A stretch of DNA of 64,000 nt from Saururus chinensis (lineage: Eukaryota > Streptophyta > Magnoliopsida > Piperales > Saururaceae): the NCBI GenBank assembly GCA_035235625.1, contig CP141143.1, positions 39,541,178 through 39,605,177 of the forward strand, given 5' to 3'. Under the pieces are notes generated by a model. That model saw only the letters and a list, made by a program, of their open reading frames with translations, had not been told where the DNA came from and ran no database searches. A program made the translations under genes and the position numbers. Shown piece after piece: positions 24,251 to 35,479 of the stretch (position 1 is its first letter; each line of letters begins with the position of its first letter).

Positions 24251-24865
24251 TGATGATTTGTATAGGTGACCATATTTATGTTTCTTATTCTGTTTGTTTC
24301 ATGTGTGATTGCATGAAAGCATTTATATATGAACTTACGGAGTTCATTGATTTATTTTTTCCCTACTGGGTATGAAAATATTCACTCTATTTTTTTAGCC
24401 CCTTCGTTTGGAGGCTTTTGCAGGTCGATCAATAACTTTCTGAACTGGACTTCTCCCCGTGACGGACTATCCTTCCTCGACTTGGAGTGCAACGAAATCA
24501 TAGTGAGGCTATGTAGAGTTTAGTGCCACAATCTCATGTATTGGTTAAGGTAAGAAAACTGTATTATTTTATGGACTTGTGTACCTATATATGAATCAGA
24601 ACACAGACTGTTGAAGAACTTGTACTCAGAAAGACATGAGATATATTTGTTTTTAAAGACCATGGCCATGATGTGTTTTACTTATATGTTTTTATTTCAG
24701 GTCACGCCTGAGAATTTTAGTTTTGTCGTATGATGAATTAATTTATGAAAATTATTTTCATATGATTTTGAATTTTGTTGGTTCATTTGATTTATATATG
24801 TATTTTGAAATAAAATATTTATAAGATTTTTAATTAAATGTAAAGAAAAACCTTAGGAGTGACAA

Positions 24866-25617
24866 CTTACGAAGTTGGAACTTTTGAGAGAGAGTCATGT
24901 GATATTTGAAAGAATGTTAATGCATGCTTAGTTGTTATGCTTTAGATGAATTGACGTATAATATTCCTTAAAATAGAATTCATGTTAGTTACTATATTCA
25001 TTCCTATAGAATGCTGTTGTGAAATGATTCTTGAAAGTATTACAGTTTTAGTTTGTCTATCCTACTGGGTATATTTGTATACTCAACATCCATTTTGACA
25101 CAATTTGTTTGAAGGAATAACCGAGTAGGGGACTCTTGTGTAAAGAAAAAATGTAAAGCTCTTAATTCTATTTAATATTTCCTAATTTAGATATTAAACT
25201 TTAGATTAGTATGTAATATTAAGACATAGGCACGGGAATACTAAGTACTTGTAGTTATGTGTAATATACAAATTGGTATGTACTCACGCCAAGACCATGT
25301 GGGATTTGGTTGCAATTTTATTATATCTTATATATATATATATATATTAAAAAAACTGATGTGTGACAATTAGTGTGAGCCCAAACAAGTCAATTATATC
25401 TTACTAATTGAATCAATCTTGACAATCTGAAAATAAATTAAAAAAATTCTAGTGTCATGTAGAAGGAGCGGGATCAAGTAGGGATTGTGTAACAAGAGGA
25501 ATATATAGTACTTGACCGACCTTGGTGCTGGCCTATTATGTATTTTAAACAACTTTGTGGCCAACAATCTATGAAAAGGACCTCTCTATGCCAAACTTGT
25601 AGCTTCTTTGTAATTTT
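24866..25617. repeat. Segmental duplication block D, copy 2
   Basis: Second copy of 17873-18651, with scattered substitutions and small deletions. Here block D runs directly into block P (25618 on) without the transposon present in copy 1, showing the pre-insertion arrangement. Confidence 0.9.
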
Positions 25618-26115
25618 TTCCTTTCATCTATCAAAATTATATTTTTAATTATTTTCTAATTTTCTAAATTCCAACCTCTCCTCATAGGTACCACGGGCTC
25701 AAATCAAACATGATGCTGTTTTGCTCGAGAGATATTATCTATTTGAAGAATATTATTTTTTGAGTAATGCTATATTAACACGAATAGTTGATGAAAGTCA
25801 TCACACAAACTCCATTGTGAGTGTAGAATAGTGAGCCCTACTATTAATTGTATTTAGACGATGAAGAATTTTATTTCAAAATACACATCGAAGGTGAAAT
25901 GCATCACACGGCTTCCCACCAACAACGCCCATGCCCACACACGTAAGCTCCCCACCACCCCCACTGGGGACTAGGGTCTAGAGTTGTTCTCTCCACTCAT
26001 AGCCCAGCCGACATTTCTAATAGCCACATTACAACCTTTCATTTCCCCAACAAACCTTTCTTTTTTTCTCTTGTTTTGGACTTGGGCGGTAGCCAAAAAC
26101 GAACAGGTACATTGA
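25618..26115. repeat. Duplicated bHLH-upstream block P, copy 2
   Basis: Matches 20446-20930 and 26571-27082. It stops abruptly after gaacaggtacattga (26115), where the sequence switches to the interior of the Pack-MULE-like element. The word ttga is present at both parents of the junction (27078 region and 19934 region), suggesting microhomology-mediated joining. Confidence 0.85.
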
Positions 26116-26296
26116 CAGACCCAAGGAGCTTCCCTCCCTACCCTCCTCTATCTCTCCCCTTCAACCAGGACCACGACTGCTTTGCCGCCAACACCGACCA
26201 CGGCTTCCGCATCTACAACTACGACCCCTTCCGCTAGATCTTCCACCGGGATTTTGACCACAGCTTCGGTGCCCCCGGATGTCTATCTCGCAGACC
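26116..26296 (+). pseudogene. Captured ATG18/WIPI WD-repeat fragment, copy 2
   Basis: Reads [28 protein letters not shown], a TAG stop, then IFHRDFDHSFGAPG. It is closer to the plant ATG18 family pattern than the copy at 19938. The upstream part of the gene and all later WD blades are missing. Confidence 0.72.
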
Positions 26297-26570
26297 ACCT
26301 ATAGTTCCATTTTTTTTAAAGTTCAACATGATTTCGTCCTTTAGAAGGACGAAATTATTTAATTTTTTTTAAAATAATTTCGTTATTTAAAACAACGAAA
26401 TCAACTTAAACTTAATTTTATCATTCTAAAGGATGAAATTAGTTATTTTTTTTTTTAAAAAGTCATGCAAACACTAGTTGCTTAGTTGGCGCCTGAGTGA
26501 CGAAAATCAACTCCACTTTAGGAAATGAGTCGATTTGGTAATTATTTTTTTAAATTATTATTTAAATAAT
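26116..26570 (+). mobile_element. 3' part of Pack-MULE-like element, second copy
   Basis: Equivalent to 19936-20445 of the complete element. It begins within the ATG18-like fragment, continues through the atttcgtcc hairpins, and ends at the same right terminal repeat (attatttaaataattttt). The left terminal repeat and the AAA-ATPase fragment are missing. Confidence 0.82.
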
Positions 26571-27165
26571 TTTTCCTTTTTCATTTCATCTATCAAAATT
26601 ATATTTTTAATTATTTTCTTCTTTTCTAAATTCCAATCTCTCTTCATTGGTACAATTGGCTCAAATCAAACATGATGTTGTTTTGCTCAAGAGATATTAT
26701 TTATTTGAAGAATATTATTTTTTGAATAATACTATATTAAGACGAATAGTTGAAGAAAGTTATCACACAAACTCCATTGTGAGTGTAGACCAGTGAGCCC
26801 TACTATTAATGGTATTTAGACGATGAAGAATTTTATTTCAAAATAAACATCAACGGTGAAATGCAACACATGCCTTCTTCCCACCAACAACGCCCGTGCC
26901 CATTGGCGTAAGCCCCCCACCACCCGCACTGGGGACCAGGGTCCGGAGCTGTTCTCTCCACTCATAGCCCAGCCGACATTTCTAATAGCCACACTACAAC
27001 CTTTCGTTTCCCCAACAAACCCTTTTTTATTCTCTTGTTTTGGACTTGGATGGTAGCCAAAAACGAACAGGTACATTGATCCGTCTCTCCCCTTCTACCA
27101 CTTTCATTCTCCGTAGAGATCCAGCACACAAGTTTCCGGACAGCAGATTTTGTTGAAGAGGCTTC
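26571..27165 (+). promoter_or_regulatory. Proximal 5' flank of the bHLH gene (block P, copy 3)
   Basis: The only copy of block P that abuts a complete gene, ending about 730 bp before the bHLH start codon, so it probably lies in or near the promoter. No convincing TATA box was located. A member of the same repeat family as 20446-21040 and 25618-26115, so small RNAs or ectopic pairing could link the three. Confidence 0.5.
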
Positions 27166-27718
27166 CGGTGTTCTACGAAGGAGGTCGGTCGATTGACCCG
27201 ATTCGCTTCACTGCAAAGCCAAGCATCATCATCATCCATTTATCCTTTCGGGGGTAGTCACGTAAATCGACACTTCTGAAATTCCATTCTCATCCCACTA
27301 TCGTCGTTATCTTCCATCTCAAGGGCATTTTCATTAACGCAAGCAATCAATAAATACCGCAGTAAGAGCATCTCCATCCTCTTCGCTATTTGGTTGGTTG
27401 GTTGGTTGGTTCGTAATTTTTAGTGCCTCATCATTCAAGAAAGAAAGGAGGTAAAAGTGCCTTGTTTTGGGTTGCCTTTTTTGGATCCTTGCCGCTGCAG
27501 CTGCAGCTGCTTCGGCTTCAGCTTCTTCTCCGTCCCGTTGTACAAATCGAGACTTTGGAACATACTGGGGTTGCGCTTCAGCTGGGGCACTTTCGTTGCT
27601 GTTGGAGGGGAGGGATCAGTTGAGCTTCTGCTGCTTCAGATCGGGGAGGCTCTAGCTTTCGGGTGCTTAATCAAATCGGGTTCGAATTTGGCAGCTGAAG
27701 CTTTTGGGTTTCTTGTCA

Positions 27719-27775
27719 ATGGCGAAGAGCTGGAGAGATGGAGGTTTTAGTGCAAGTGAATTTCTCTGCAGTTGA
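27719..27775 (+). CDS. Upstream ORF 1, 18 codons
   Basis: ATG at 27719 opens a frame (MAKSWRDGGFSASEFLCS) ending in TGA at 27773-27775, 117 bases before the main start codon. If the transcript begins upstream of it, scanning ribosomes would meet it before the bHLH start. Conservation is unknown. Confidence 0.35.
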   Translation: MAKSWRDGGFSASEFLCS

Positions 27776-27803
27776 CTTTCTTCAGCTGTTGCAGTCCAGC
27801 TGA
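27738..27803 (+). CDS. Upstream ORF 2, 21 codons, overlapping uORF 1
   Basis: ATG at 27738 with a purine three bases upstream (gagagATGG, favourable context) opens a 21-codon frame starting MEVLVQVNFSAVDF and ending TGA at 27801-27803. It overlaps uORF 1 in another frame. Confidence 0.35.
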   Translation: MEVLVQVNFSAVDFLQLLQSS

Positions 27804-27892
27804 GATCCGTTCCGAGGGGAAAAGAGAAGGCTGCGATATAGTGGGTTTGAATTTCGGTTTTGCTACTCTTCGAGGGTTCGAAAGATCTGGAG

Positions 27893-30144
27893 ATGTATAA
27901 CTCGTCGGATCTCGACCGGCAGCACCAGCTGATGAGGCTCCGGTCGGCGCCGAGCTCGCTCCTGGCTGAATTCCGGTCCTCCACCCCCGAGGCGGAGGCG
28001 ATCTTGGAAAGGTTCATCTCAAATTCGGCCTCCCCCGACCACAACCCCCAACCCCAGCACCAGATGCAGCTGGAGGAGGAGGAGGCTATGGATGAGAAGA
28101 ACCGGTTTCAGAACCGGATGGTGTATCCTCCGCCACCTGCAGTTGTGTCCGGCAGCAGCGGCTCCGGGGTCGGTCGAAACCCATTTCCGACGGCGGTGAA
28201 TTCCATGGCCTCCAACGGTGATTCAACTGAGTCCAAGGCCAACTTGATCCGTCACAGCAGCTCTCCTGCCGGCCTCTTCTCAAATCTTATGGACGGTATT
28301 GAGAAAAAATTGGGAAACCAATCTACAGCAGACCTTTGATACTTTTATTCTTGTTTCTGTTTTTTTTTTTCCTATTTTCGGCTACTTGGGCGAGATGGGT
28401 TTCCCCTCTTTATGCTTATACTCCTGTTGTAGAGGTTTTATGGTCTCTGTAATCAAACCGTCATATTTAGCACTGAACTTCATTTACTCTTCTTTATCAA
28501 AAATGGAACTCATTTACTCTTCTTTTCCCAAAAGAGAAAAATACCTCATTTATTCTCATATCTACCAAAATGAACTAATCCTGCAACTTGCTTTTTTTTT
28601 TATGACAAATTTACAAAGTGGTTCAAGAAGTTAACATTTGGCAAGTTGGGCTATTTGTTTGTTTTTTTTCCTCTTTCTGTTTATGATGTAGATGTACATA
28701 TTCTTGTGGTCAAACCCATCCTATTACGTCATGAACTCATTTGCTCTCATCTAGGTACCAGATTGTAACCCATTGTGAAAACTTCCAAAGTATTTTTAAT
28801 TTGATAATGCTGTATGTTGTCCTTTGCAAGATAATTTGTTTCGCTGTTTGGAGATAGATGCCAAAAACAAAAGAAAAACTTTCCTACTGACTCTTTTTAT
28901 TTGGAAGTTTCTTGGTTGACATTGGTCATTGTGATAGAATCTTTTCTTTACTGAGCAAAGCTTCCGATTTTCAGGTTATGGTGTTCTGAGGGGAATGAGC
29001 AATTTCAAAGTTGGGAGTGCTGGTTTTGGTGGGGAGGGACCCATTTCAAGTAGCAGCAGGCTGAAGAGCCAGATGAGCTTGTCCGGAATCTCTGAAGTGG
29101 AGTCGGAAGGGGAAGGCCTTGGCTTGAGCAGCTCCTGTAACGTAGGGAGACTGGGAAATGGCGTTGGCATTGACCGGTCTTGTATTCCTGGCTTCTTATC
29201 TTCTTGGGACGACACCCCAGTCATTCCGAACAACTTCTCTGGCATGAAGAGAGGTAGAGAGATTGATGGAAAGCTAATTTCCCCTCAGAATTCACTGGAG
29301 ATTCTGGTAACATTCCATATCCATTGCCTGTATCTATATAATTTTTGGGATTTCAAGCTGTGAACTGATGTGTTTCCATATCAATTGATTTATCAGAGTG
29401 AAGACATGAGCAGTCATCACCAAGCTGGATTGAGACATCAATTCAGCCTTCCAAGGACTCCATCCGAAATGGCTGCCGTGGAGAAATTTCTACAACTTAA
29501 TGATTCTATCCCTTGCAAGATAAGAGCCAAGCGGGGTTGTGCCACCCACCCCAGGAGTATTGCAGAAAGGGTAAAATGATCATCTAAGTCCAAGCTTGAT
29601 CTTGCAAAGTCATAGTACATCTGAAGAAAGAGATTTTCGCTGATAAAAATATTACTTACATTCAGTATCCCTTTGGAAGGATCTTGTACCACAATCTTAA
29701 TATTTTGAGGTCAACTTGTTTCAGGTGAGAAGAACAAAGATCAGTGAACGGATGAGAAAACTACAAGAACTTGTTCCCAACATGGATAAGGTAATCAATT
29801 ATCAAGTGGGTCTACACAATTATTCATGATTGACTTGACCAATTTGTCAACTGGCTTATTAACTTCAATCATAAATTACTGGCTCAATCGTTCTCAGCAA
29901 ACCAACACCGCAGACATGTTGGATTTGGCCGTGGATTACATAAAGGATCTCCAGAAACAAGTCAAGGTAATCAGTTGCCATTTGGAGAAAATTTCATCTC
30001 TGCAACTATGTTCAATCAAACTTTTCAAAGCATATTCCGGGATGATGCCACATACTTTATAACATGAAAATTTTCACGTTGTAGACCCTCTCCGATGGTA
30101 GAGCAAGTTGTACTTGCTCAAACAAGCTTCTTCAGTGTGGTTAG
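27893..30144 (+). CDS. bHLH transcription factor, FBH/AKS (bHLH122/bHLH130-like) subfamily
   Basis: Six coding exons: 27893-28295, 28975-29306, 29397-29570, 29725-29790, 29898-29966 and 30085-30144, all with GT-AG introns. They sum to 1104 nt, a 367-residue protein. The N-terminus has the subfamily box MRLRSAPSSLLAEF (14-27), then RHSSSPAGLFSNL (120-132) and SSSRLKSQMSLSG in exon 2. The bHLH domain spans about 292-350. Its basic part is AERVRRTKISERMRKLQ with the DNA-contacting Glu302 and Arg305/306, and helix 2 is NTADMLDLAVDYIKDLQKQV. It ends with the family tail TLSDGRASCTCSNK. Family knowledge: nuclear E-box binding factors that activate CONSTANS (FBH) or guard-cell K+ channel genes and are phosphorylated by SnRK2 kinases (AKS). 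The RxxS sites at 120-123 and in RLKS fit that. The specific role here is inferred. Confidence 0.93.
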
Positions 30145-30844
30145 CTTTGTACAAAAAAATTTCTTGCAAAAGAAGACAAAAGAGGCCAAAAAGACCGGCG
30201 GAAAGGGAAAAGAGGGCAGAAAAGCCCACTGCTCTTTTGTGAGTGGATCAAGATAAGATCTTCCCCAAGAAAAAAGGAGGGCTCGGAAAAGCAAGACAGG
30301 AGCCTTAGACAGATCTGGATAAAGTTGTATGACTAGTGGCGAAGCCATCACTTTTCCTTCATATGTATATATATAATGTAAAAAGTCTATTGTATCATCG
30401 GTTTTAGTTATTTCATGAGCTGATTAAGTTATTCTTATATATTAGCTGAAGAATTTGTAATTTTAATCTTAAACTACTCGTGCAAAATATCTGCAAATTG
30501 AAAAATATATCATCAAATAAAAATTCCAATGCCTCTTGAGGCAGTAGGAAACGTGGATAACTATTTATACCTGTAGTGGTGGCATTATCTTATGAATGAT
30601 TCTAAAGCTTTTACTTGAGTTATTAAAATCGAAGGCAACTGTTGATGCAAGTAATTAAACTTATAATTCTATTGTCACTACCCTAGCCCGTCAGGTGTTA
30701 AGCCTCTGTACATGTGTACCATGTGTACCACGAAAGCTTGTCCACACAGAGGTGAGGCATAGCACACTCAAAAGACGAAAGAAAATTGATAATGTCTCAT
30801 ACTAATTATTTCAAGTAGCAATAGAATTTATTACTTTTAATTGA
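30145..30844 (+). other. 3' UTR and downstream intergenic of the bHLH gene
   Basis: Follows the TAG stop at 30142-30144. A purine-rich stretch (about 30165-30310) probably lies in the 3' UTR. Possible weak poly(A) signals, such as tataatgtaaaaag, lie near 30370. Nothing else recognised. Confidence 0.4.
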
Positions 30845-31660
30845 AGTGTTGAACCATGGTATGGGCTCAGGCCCGTATGATTAGTCAATACATATGGATA
30901 TGGGATCCAAGGATAGTGGGGTGGTTGTGTTGACCTTTTATGAACCATTATAAAACATATTCTATTAGGACTTATATTTGTTACACACGCACACTAGGTA
31001 TGTGACTAGGGTGCACATATTCACTTTGTAGGGTTCGACTACTAAATCTAGTGTTGTTGGTTGGACCCGTAGTTAGCGAAGGGTCGACTCTATCTCGGGC
31101 TTGGCCGTGTATAAAGAGTTTAGTCTTCCTTGGGCTTTGAGAAACAGAGCCCATTCCCGTTGTGTCAGACCCTCTAGGTTAATCTAGTAGATTTTATATT
31201 AGAGGCCCATTCAAAAAGCCCATGTAGGGAAATATTAATGAGTGAGTATAAAAACTTGTAAAGAGAGGAAAGAAGCTTTAACCAAGGCCCCCTCTCTTCT
31301 CCTCTCTCTCCCAATCATGCCCCCCTCTCCCCTCTCTCTCTCTTGGTGTGTTGCACAAAGGAAGAGGAAAAGAGGTGTTGGCCGCCCCTCTCTCTCTCCC
31401 TTTGTCTCCCTCTTGCATGTTGCACAAAAGAGGAAAAACTTTTTGGGAATTGTAAGGATTCAAGGCAAGGGCTAGGGCACTCCATTAAGGGAATTCTACA
31501 ATCCAAAACAAGGATTTAGAGGGTTCTACACATATACAAAGGTTATCTTTTTTTATCTCAATTGAATTGGTGTTCAATTGTTTATTAGAGTGTTGGAGTG
31601 AAGGATCAAGGTGTCCGGGGGCTTATCAACCCCAAAGGTCCATATTCAATTCTAATTGAT
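30845..31660 (+). mobile_element. LTR-like block, family G3 copy 1
   Basis: Matches 41520-42300 in inverted orientation. Shared landmarks include accatggtatgggctcaggc versus the complement of gagcctgagccaataccatg, the word cctctaggttaatc(t/c)agtaga, and a CT-rich stretch with a ttgtgc(g/a)acac-like word. No coding capacity. Probably an LTR or solo LTR. Confidence 0.6.
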
Positions 31661-32002
31661 TAATTACCTCATGCATATGATTATTGCTTATGAATGTCTT
31701 TGTTCATGTGAATGTGTAAAGATAATTGCATAAAGTTGTGATTTTTACTTATGGTGCCACCCCTAGGGCTCGCCACACCACATGCTTATGCTGGTATGCC
31801 ACTCATCACGAAACCTGAACTTTACTTCAAAGTCCATAGGGGAGATGCAACTTCAGTTGATCCTAGTCAAGATTATTTACAATCTTATTATGTTAAGTTA
31901 TAGTTTCTACAATTTGAAAGTCAATGCACTATGTCAAGAATTGTAATTTTATTTTGATTTTTAAATTTATAGTGTTTCATAAGATATAGCCAAGGGGGAG
32001 AT
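31661..32002 (+). mobile_element. Copia 3' internal end with polypurine tract
   Basis: Short internal piece ending with the polypurine tract aagggggag (31992-32000) directly before an LTR start. Parallels 1840-1957. Confidence 0.5.
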
Positions 32003-33296
32003 TGTAAGAACATGTTAGTCATATATCTCAAGGTTATTAGCTAATTTCTTTGTCAAAATTATGTTTAGAAACTTTGTGTATGTATTGAGTCTTAGAGTTT
32101 GATTTGAGATTTTTGTGGTTGAGTTAGATTTGGAATTGACAAACTTGAAAAATAGAAGCAAATACATTCTTATAGATCATGACAAAAGATTGAAGAATGT
32201 TGAAGGTTTTTTGAGCTTATTTAAGTCACATTTGCATACCAAAATCACTTAGACAAATTTCAGAAGTGATTTTGAAGGGTTTAGAAGGTTTTAGGGTAAA
32301 AGGAGCAAAATGGTAAAAATATAGACAAAATGATTAATCGTTGAATATACAGTTGATCATAACAATTGATCAGCACTTGATTTTGCCCTTTGTAAAATGA
32401 AGTTGAGAGATATCGATTGATTTCTCTTGTTAATTGATTGATTGTTTGAAGTATTGTCCACAAAAAAAAATAGTAAATGATTGATCATTGTTTGGAATGA
32501 TTGATCATTTCAAGGATAGGTTACCCTAATTAAGCTATTCTAATTTTAATTCCTTTCCTTATTCAATTCAAAGACCTAAAGTGACTTAAAGGAATTATAT
32601 GAGGGTTAAAAAATTACGAAATTCGAGAGAGGAAAATATAGAGGAGATTAGAGAAAAAAGTTTATACCTTTTGTACATTATTTTCTAAAGGGGGTTCACA
32701 TGAAGCTTTGAGTTGAAGATCAATAATGAATTCATGAAGCTATTCTATGAATAAAAGGATTTTTCACAAAAAGATTTCAAAGATGAGTTGTAGTTTACCT
32801 TTGATAGGAGATTAAATATTACAAAGGAGGCCAAAGTCAATATAACAAGAGGTGTTTGTTGAAGGCTAGAAGAAGATAAAGAAAAAGCAAGAGGAAGAAG
32901 AAAGTTTTAAGTGCTTGAGGGAAAAGACTTATAGGCCATGAATAATAAAAATTTGTGGAGATCTAAACAATATAAGTTTGTATTAGAGTCAAAACAATGG
33001 TTGGTGGTATACTTGTGTCAATATAAATTGTCTTACTTGCTAGTAGTGCATTGATTTGGTTTCGATGTGGAACCGCTATGATTTTTTACCCGAGTTTTAG
33101 TTTTCTACATTAAATTGTTATGTTCATGTGTGGGTTGAATGCTTAGGGTTTAAATGATTGAAATAATGTGGATGAGATTTTATACAATATTTACTTAATT
33201 ATGCAACATATCAAAATTTGCATAAAAGAGGTTGGCATTCATAGTCTTTAACTTCATAGATAATCAGACTAGGGGCAATCTAGTGATCCACTATAA
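32003..33296 (+). mobile_element. Ty1/copia 3' LTR, copy 2
   Basis: Starts TGTAAGAACATG after a canonical polypurine tract. It contains ttttttacccgag and ttttctacattaaa near 33085-33115, matching copy 1 (1958-3183), and ends near gtgatccacta. It includes several ttgatca words (32330-32510). Confidence 0.6.
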
Positions 33297-34085
33297 TCTT
33301 TCTAGAGCACATGATCTCCTAAAGTTTGCAAGACAATCCTCAACTGTTTTTCATGATCCTCCTTGCTTGTTAAATTGATCAATATGTCATCCACAAAGAT
33401 GATAATAAATCGATCCAAATAAGTCATGAAAACTTTATTCATCAAGTCCATAAAAGATGTTGGTGCATTGGTAAGATGAAAAGGCATAACTAAGAACTCA
33501 TAATATCTATAATGTGTTTTTAAAGCTGTCCTAGACACATCATTGGGCCTAATACAAAGTTGACGGTAGCCCGACCTCACACCAATCTTAGAGAACACTT
33601 AAGTTTACTTCAATTAATCAAACAAATCATTAATATGTGGCAAAGGACACTTGTTTTTTATGGTTACCAGATTCAACATCCAGTAATCAATGCAAAGCCG
33701 AAGGGAACCGTCCTTCTTCTTAACAAAGAGAACCAGTACGCCCCGTGAAGATGCACTATGCCATATATATCCCTTGTCAATCAAGTTTTACGGCTAAGCC
33801 TTGAGTTCTTTCAATTTAGCTAGAGCAATGAGGTAAGGAGCTTTAGAAATAAGAATTGTATGTAGAAGAATTTCAATTTTGAACTTGATCTCCCTCTCAG
33901 TAGGTAATCTCAAGAAGTCATTCGGAAAGACATCTACATACTCTAACACTAATGGAATGAACTTAATAGGAGGTAATGTTCCACCATTCACTATGATGCT
34001 TGCAAGAAAACTTATGCACCCGATACTAATCCATATCCTTGCCTTAGAAGAAGAAATCAACAACTTTCCACGTACCCATCTTGTA
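33297..34085 (-). pseudogene. Ty3/gypsy protease-RT fragment
   Basis: On the minus strand, in broken frames: YVDVFPNDFLRLPTEREIKF, ISKAPYLIALAKLKELK, then [48 protein letters not shown] and the RT active-site region FVDDILIN. These follow the order of gypsy RT blocks. Stops separate the pieces, and both the upstream gag and the downstream RNase H/integrase are missing. Confidence 0.85.
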
Positions 34086-35129
34086 AGATCCTTGAACTTG
34101 AACTGGTTTTAAATTTATTATGTTTAATTACTTTTATGTGGTTTATGTTGTTTCTGATCAATTTTGATAATTTTTAGAAATAAAGGTGATTTCCAAATGT
34201 TTTAAACAAAAATAACTTCATATTTGTGAGTTTTAAGTGAATCAAAACCATTCAAGGATTTTTGCATATTTTTTAAAAATTAGGGTTTGACAGGACCCCC
34301 TATGGGCCCCACGGTCGAATTTGGGATTTTTGGTCCAAAATGTCCCAGACATCAAAGAAAGTTATTACAAAAAAATTTTAAATTTTCTGGTCCTAATTTT
34401 GGTTTAAATGACCAAATTTATCAGTTAAAAACTATATTCTCACCCCAAGTTTTAATTAGGTATAGCCCATTCCTTCCTATAAAAGGAAAGAAGCTAACCC
34501 TTTCCCATTTCGGAAAGGACTGAGCCAAAAGATCTACAGCCTAATCCCCAATTAGGCCCAAAGAGGAAGTGATTAGAGGTAAGATTTCTTTAATCATTGC
34601 TTAATTTTTAGGGTTTTTCTTAAAATCCTCTTAATCTTGACTTCCTCCATTGATTCAATCCATTTTCAAAGCATGAGATCATTGTTTTACTCTTCTAGTT
34701 CAAACCCTATAAAAGGGACATTAAGGCTGCTTGCGAGGGCATTCAATTATTTAAAGAACTCAAAAATTTTGCAAGGTGGATTGAGAGCTTTGGGAACAAT
34801 TCTAGAGAACCATTGGGCAACAGGCAATTCGTTGGCAACTTAGATGAGCTGCTAGGAGTGGACTCAGCCAAGGGACTGACCATACTCGACATCTCAATAA
34901 GGATTGGGAGAGAACTCTACAATGGGCAGATTGATAAGCAAGATAGTTGAAACGGGATGGGTTTGAGAACAAGGTAAGTGCCTTTGTTATTGTAATTTAT
35001 TGTGTTGAAAAAAGGTTTCAGAGGCAAACCTCCTCTTTTCTCATATTTTCCCTGTACTATGCTTGTGTTGGATGTGCATATACATGGGTGAACGGGTAGA
35101 TAGGCTATTGTTTATGTTCTGCAGCTAAG
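34086..35129. other. LTR-like or intergenic DNA, no gene
   Basis: Contains ctataaaagg near 34477-34487 and gaccccctatgggccccac near 34295-34313, words seen in gypsy LTRs. No second copy was found in the window to prove it. Confidence 0.35.
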
Positions 35130-35134
35130 CCATC

Positions 35135-35463
35135 TAATGTGCCCGATGCAGGCACAATCGGTACCCAGGAGAATTGCGCAGGGAAAGGGGAGAATTATTG
35201 AAGAAAGGGGAAAAGTCTCAGAATCACCAAATTACATAACCAAAAAACAAGAGTCAAGGTCGGCCCTTACGGGAGACGACCCCCCTAGTGAACCGGACCA
35301 GCTAAACCAACCCAGCCCGATTCATACAATATAATCTAATTAGCAGTTCCGCTAATCCAAGCCCTAACTGAACCAATAAGTAAAAGACTACAATCACAAC
35401 TAAATAGTCAAGGCAATAAAGTAATAAAAGGAGTCTGTGTATCGTATGCAATCGTGCACAACA
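35135..35463 (-). repeat. 3' LTR of the chromovirus
   Basis: 329 bp, ending (minus-strand start) TGTTGTGCACGATTGC. The low-coordinate edge reads TAATGTGCCC where the partner has TGATGTGCCC, a mutated terminal dinucleotide. Confidence 0.93.
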
Positions 35464-35479
35464 CTCCACCACGCTTCCG

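Larger units (their letters stand above)
21041..24865. other. Repeat-rich insert between duplicated blocks
   Basis: No gene recognised. It separates duplicate copies 1 and 2 and contains a hairpin MITE, a 57-bp tandem array and a GTAAGT-type array. Stretches around 22300-23700 and 24400-24530 have the irregular GC-richer texture of a gypsy LTR, and the right edge (ccttaggagtgacaac) resembles an LTR end. No matching partner LTR was found, so the classification stays open. Confidence 0.4.
27166..27892 (+). promoter_or_regulatory. Likely 5' leader of the bHLH gene with uORFs
   Basis: GC-richer than the DNA upstream, with a (GGTT)5 run at 27392-27411 and gctgcagctgcagctgctt at about 27492-27510. 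The transcription start cannot be placed. Two upstream ATGs near the main start open short frames (see separate entries). Confidence 0.45.

Noticed and set aside
27667..28044. 125-residue minus-strand frame over bHLH exon 1
   Set aside because: Antisense shadow of the bHLH coding exon and leader.
30118..30351. Minus-strand 77-residue frame at the end of the bHLH gene
   Set aside because: Antisense of the last exon and purine-rich 3' UTR.
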